NCBI GenBank assembly: GCA_905182995.1 | Contig: CAJJDP010000123.1 | Span: 295,871 to 359,870, forward strand | Source: Paramecium octaurelia | Taxonomy: Eukaryota > Ciliophora > Oligohymenophorea > Peniculida > Parameciidae | Direction: 5' to 3' | Length of the DNA stretch: 64,000 nucleotides | Program-made: the position numbers and the translations under genes | Part shown: piece after piece, positions 59,819 through 64,000 of the stretch | How positions within the stretch are numbered: the stretch's first letter is position 1 | Layout of the letters: every line of letters starts with the position of its first letter | The notes under the pieces: generated by a model | What the model was told of the DNA's origin: nothing | What the model saw: the letters and a program-made list of their open reading frames with translations, nothing else | Database searches by the model: none

Positions 59819-60651
59819 AGTTATCATTGACGAAGTAAGTTTAGGCAAGTGCTTGCCTTAAAGTAGTCATCATCGTCAATACTAAAGAAAGAATCAATTG
59901 AATTGATCATATATCTGATGTTTGAATTGATAATTATCTATTCTTTAAGTCAACAATAATAATCTTATTCATTAAGCATTTTTGTCTTATTACGATTTTT
60001 TAATCAAACATAAATATTAAAAATATTCATAAATTATATATGGAATTTGATGAGTAATACCAAAAATTTTGGATAAGTATCTAAAAAGTTAAATTATAAG
60101 CCTCAAGCTTATTGATTTGAGTAGAAAATATAACTTAAATAATAAAAAAGGTAAAAGAAAGCATTAAGTATGACAGCAAGTTTAAAATAAATAAATAATA
60201 AGATGTGAGAAGTGGGTTTTGACTAAAGGGTAAACATATCGAATTCAAAATAGGGTGTAATCCAATAAGTTAAAAGAATAGAAAAAAATGAGTTTATAAA
60301 TAAAACTATATTAGTAAAAGAAAAACAAAAAAAGACTTTAGAAAAATGTTTCAAATTAAAATCAAGTCTATTAGACATAATATTGTAAAATAATGTTAAA
60401 GTAATCTTAAGAAGCTTCAAAATTCTGTATATAATTCAGTAGAAACTAGAGGATTGTAATTACTTATGTATAATTAAAAATTAATGATATCTTAAAGGCT
60501 AGGAAATTTGAAACGACTACGAATAAATTTTAGCCAAAATGAACATGCTGAAAAAAACTGTTAAATAATAAAATTCAGCATTAATTCTAGTTTAGATGAA
60601 ATTTTAGCAAATTAATAATTAAAAAAATGATTTTCAGAAATTTCAAATAAA
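59819..60651. other. Degenerate region without an intact gene
   Basis: AT-rich. A frame from 60043 reads MEFDEQYQKFWISIQKVKLQ, then hits TGA and continues in the same frame as VENITQIIKKVKESIKYDSK, suggesting a decayed gene. Otherwise nothing recognised. Confidence 0.35.
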
Positions 60652-60738
60652 ATGAATAGATTTGAGGAGGCTTTGGAAAATTATAATTCAGCAATTTAAA
60701 AAAAATCCAGAAAATTCTGACTATTATAATGGAAAAGG
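60652..60738 (+). pseudogene. TPR repeat remnant
   Basis: Reads MNRFEEALENYNSAIQ and, after a one-base shift in a run of A, KNPENSDYYNGKG. This is one tetratricopeptide repeat of the kind common in large Paramecium TPR families. The frame shift and lack of neighbours mark it as a remnant. Confidence 0.55.
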
Positions 60739-60799
60739 TACTAGTAACTATTGATGATTTCTCAGCTATTACATTAAGTTTGATAAACTTAAAGTGGGC

Positions 60800-62230
60800 A
60801 AGAAATCTTATTTGCTATCAAAAACAATTCATCCTCCAGCGTTGAATCAAATAAAACTCTTTTTTTTGGAAAATTATTTGGTTTATGATTTGAAAATAAA
60901 TTATACTACTTTTTGTAATTCTCTACTTCACTATTTCATTAGCATATTCTATTTTTGCAAAGTTACTTTATATTTATTCCTTTAAATTCTCATTTTCTTT
61001 TTCAAGCTATTTGATAATATCCAAATCATCATGTCTACTGGGCCGATTATTAAATTAATTGGGTAAATCATTAATTTATTCTTTAAGTTATTCTGTAAAT
61101 ATTTTAGATTATTCCTCTAATTTTAATAGTTGTTAAGTCAATTCAAATTTTCTTCTTACAATTAAGCATTTACATCCTTTTTTTAATTTATTGAATTTTA
61201 TCAACTTCTTAAGCATGAATTAGTTACTCTTGCTTTTAAATTTTTTACTTGTTTCATTTATTTCATTTTTAAATACATTAGACTAGGTTTCCAATTTATT
61301 TTCACAATCTAAGTAAACTCTCTCATTTATAAGTTATCTATATTTAATTTCAAATTTCTATTGCCAAACTATTTGATCTTTTAATTAAGAAATTTTTTAT
61401 TAAAAAAATTTCATTTTAAAATATTAGTTACGCTTATTCTTCCTATAGCTGCAATTTAATGACCTAAGCGTTAAGTTACTTCCCTTCTACCTTTCTTAAC
61501 TTTCCTATTTTATCAATTTCCAAAATTTAGGATTTCGCAGATGCCTATTTCATAATTCCAATTTTTATTGTGTCTATGATTGAACTTAAGCTTCTGCTTG
61601 TTAATTTTTAATTATTTCTTGCAATTCTGTCTATTAATTAAGGATAGTTTCATAATCTTGTTAAATTTCTCATAAGATGAAATCTTCTTCTCATTCTGTT
61701 CGCATTCAATGTAAGTAAAATTCGTTGTTACCTTTTTCATTTATATCCTTAGCCTAATTCTTTAATTTCGTTTATTATTCCTCGAAATTTGACTATTAAA
61801 CTTTACGTAATTGGATTGTATATGCCTTTTCCAAGTCAGACAATTATGATTTTCCTTTTGCTATAATCATTTATAATTCGTATTTTTCAACATCATTCAT
61901 TTTAGAAACTTTTAATTTACTTGTTTTCTCTTAAGCTAGAAGATTCATAGATTTTCTAAATATTTAGCAATTTGAAGTGGCTAATGTTAAATTTTCCTAA
62001 AGTTCCTTTGGGGCTTTAGAATACTGTTTTGTTAAGTTAGTTTCAATATTTTATTATTGCTGTCAATATTTATCTTTCTATTCAAGCAATAGTTATTTTA
62101 ATTCAGCACATTAAATCTTCAGTTGTTTAATTTCATGTTAGAGAGCATTCACATTCAATCAATAGTATTCAGCACCCCCCTTGACAAATCATAAAGCTTG
62201 TGTAATATCCCACAATTCCATATCTATTGG
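60800..62230 (-). pseudogene. Decayed coiled-coil gene
   Basis: The minus strand shows long Gln/Lys/Glu-rich helical frames: KMNDVEKYELQMIIAKGKSQ, LSDLEKAYTIQLRKVQQS, QDYETILNQQTELQEIIKNQ, QLLKLEEQSKIFTEQLKEQI and DDLDIIKQLEKENENLKEQI. They lie in different frames, with at least one in-frame TGA and frame changes that I could not all explain by introns. Either a multi-intron coiled-coil gene of about 400 residues or, more likely, a pseudogene. Confidence 0.5.
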
Positions 62231-63844
62231 GAACATCTCTAAGGTATGATTTCAATTCCTTTACTCTATTATTTAAAAAATGATGGAATGCCAAGATATT
62301 CTTTTAATAGATGATTTTCTTTAGTTAAGTTGATTACTTACCTTTATAAAAATTCAATTTAAATTTCTGAGGAATATAATAAATAAAGTAACATGTAACG
62401 AAAAAGACTTCTTGATTGTTTCTCATCATATAAAGTGTAAAAAGAAAAATGTTAGACAAAAAAATTTACACTATTTTGAAATATTTACAATCAGTAAATT
62501 ATTGATAATATTTTCACGAAGAAGGAACCCGTATATGTTGATGCAAGTTAAAGAAGTTTATCTGCATGTGGTAACCGTAATGATTGAGCAACAGTAAGTT
62601 TATCACATTGTTATCAGATATGATATGTCAACTCTGGTATATTTACTTAAACTAGAATTGACTTGCTATATGAAGAATTTGGCAAATTGCCTCAGAATAT
62701 TAGAAGTTTTGAGACTTAACTAGATGTTTGCTCAAGAAAAATACTATCTCATCAAAGCAAGTTAGGTTGTTCTTATAATTGATCTGCAATTAAGATATTG
62801 AGAATAAAGGCTGTATTTGTCCTTATTGATTTTGAGCGAGATTTTTTTGAAGCCATCATGATTTCAGCTGTTAGAGAAAGAAATCAGCTGCTCTATTCCT
62901 AAATATGGTGAATTGATTAAAGACTAAACAAAGGAAGAATACGAAGTGCAAATTGTACCAATTTTTACTTCCTTTACACCACTTCTCAGAAATCGTATGT
63001 AGGGTCTAAAACATTGACTCCATTTCTTTCATTCAAAAAGTATTTATTAATTCACCCCATCTCAAATTAGTTAAGAAACATACAGATCTTCATTTGGAAT
63101 TAGTGTTATTAATTAAGGATTAATTATACATTTCCTAAGATTGTTTCGTCCAGCCTTTTGTGAAGAGGGTTTCTCATTAAGATTTTATTTACAAGGATTG
63201 AAATAAATTGATAAAAACAGTTGATTTTAAATGAGTTTTGGTTTGTTAATTATTCAGTCTCCTTAGCAATAATATATAAAGCACTTAATCCGAACAAAAG
63301 ATTAGCTTCAATATACAATTCTTACACTATGTAACTATAATATTATAGTACTAAATTGACAATTGAGAAGTTAGAGGCACAACATGTTACAACCTTTTGG
63401 ATATCTCATACTAACATGGATAAATTTGTAGTAATTATCATTAAATAGAGAAGCAAACCTAGCATTTAAAATAGAACAAGAACTTTACTTTAAATTTTAC
63501 AATATAAATATAATATGCATATAATATCTGATATAGTCCATAATAAATTATACTCAAGTTGAATCATATTTTAATTAATACATAATTTGTAAAGATCCCA
63601 AAAATCAGAGTTTAAATTTATGGCTATAAAATGAAGGTATTGACATTTTAATTTTGAAATCTTATATCTTGTGACAAGGTGTTTTGATAATTTGTTTGTA
63701 TTTTATTCTAGATTCATAAGTTTCTTTGTTTAGTTATTATGATAAATTATTATCAGCTCTTCATAATTAATTAATATGGGATTGTTTGAGATAAAATTCA
63801 CAAGGTACTTTTGGGTTCATAGTTTAAAACTCTATTCTTATAGA
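62231..63844. other. Region without a supported gene
   Basis: About 1.6 kb. Short coding-like patches occur on the plus strand (IKAVFVLIDFERDFFEAIM, AIMISAVRERNQLLYSQ, CSIPKYGELIKDQTKEEYEV) but each is broken by TGA or frame changes within 50-80 codons. It may be another decayed gene; no family recognised. Confidence 0.35.
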
Positions 63845-64000
63845 AATGATTAGAAGACATCCGTCAATGGGATGTTAACACAGGATAAAATTAGATGGTC
63901 ATTCTGGGACAGTTTAATCAATTTGTTACCCTCCTGATGGTTCTACATAAGCATCTGGCAGTAGGGGATAACTCAATTCGTCTATGGAATGTAATGGCAC
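63845..64000 (+). pseudogene. WD40 repeat fragment (runs off window)
   Basis: Reads DIRQWDVNTG, then in a shifted frame KLDGHSGTVQSICYPPDGST and ASGSR, then shifted again DNSIRLWNVMA at the window edge. This is a typical G-beta repeat (DGHSGTV...PDG...SGS.DNSIRLW) with at least two frame breaks in 150 bp. Likely a pseudogene or poor-quality sequence of a WD40 protein that continues beyond 64000. Confidence 0.6.

Noticed and set aside
62170-62182. C-rich run as telomere repeat
   Set aside because: Only one short ACCCCCC run, not a series of C4A2/C3A3 units.
1-64000. CRISPR array, operon or bacterial insertion sequence
   Set aside because: No spaced direct repeats, no ribosome-binding sites, and introns with the TAA/TAG-Gln code occur in genes throughout the window.

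Overview
This window reads as macronuclear DNA of a Paramecium-type ciliate. Three observations support that. First, TAA and TAG occur many times inside conserved domains (proteasome, kinases, isocitrate dehydrogenase, ATG4), where they read as glutamine, and only TGA ends genes. Second, frame breaks in conserved proteins are repaired by removing GT...AG introns of 20-30 nt. Third, genes are packed with gaps as small as 7-8 bp and the spacers are very AT-rich. All coding calls below use this code (table 6) and these mini-introns. I could run no searches, so product names rest on motifs I recognise.

Layout. 1-13 kb: 20S proteasome alpha subunit (cut by the window edge), AGC kinase, a broken STE/MAPKKK-like kinase, two unknown proteins, a protein with PP1-docking motifs, an axonemal dynein intermediate chain, a small zinc-finger protein and an MmgE/PrpD-family enzyme. 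13-20 kb: a small secreted protein resembling bacterial polymorphic-toxin domains, a tandem pair of type I membrane proteins, a MAPK/CDK-like pseudokinase and ribosomal protein uS19. 20-34 kb: GRDP-like protein, cathepsin L-like protease, centrin-like EF-hand protein, dual-specificity phosphatase, multi-BRCT protein, LAMMER kinase, coiled-coil protein, Hel2/ZNF598-type E3 ligase, NADP isocitrate dehydrogenase and SF-assemblin. 34-38 kb: a 1088-residue protein with three degenerate Ulp1/C48 peptidase folds. 39-54 kb: MORN protein, zDHHC palmitoyltransferase, EFCAB10-like and CFAP410-like ciliary proteins, SMARCAL1-like SNF2 ATPase, an orphan half ABC ATPase, a CXC-domain protein, complex I NDUFA12, eIF4A-like helicase, ATG4 and a RimK-type ATP-grasp enzyme.

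54-64 kb is different in character. Three near-identical blocks of about 1.4 kb are separated by single N bases. They look like contig ends that were joined without merging their overlap, not a real tandem repeat. Beyond them lie few intact genes and many decayed pieces (TPR, WD40, coiled coil), so this may be a poorly assembled or decaying zone.

There are no operons here. Neighbours share little function, but cilium and basal-body proteins (dynein intermediate chain, SF-assemblin, CFAP410, EFCAB10, MORN, centrin-like) are frequent, as expected for a ciliate. The items most worth a second look are the triple pseudo-Ulp1 protein, the secreted toxin-like protein, the SILK plus RVxF protein, the pseudokinase, the stopless 3n introns and the assembly redundancy at 54.5-59 kb.
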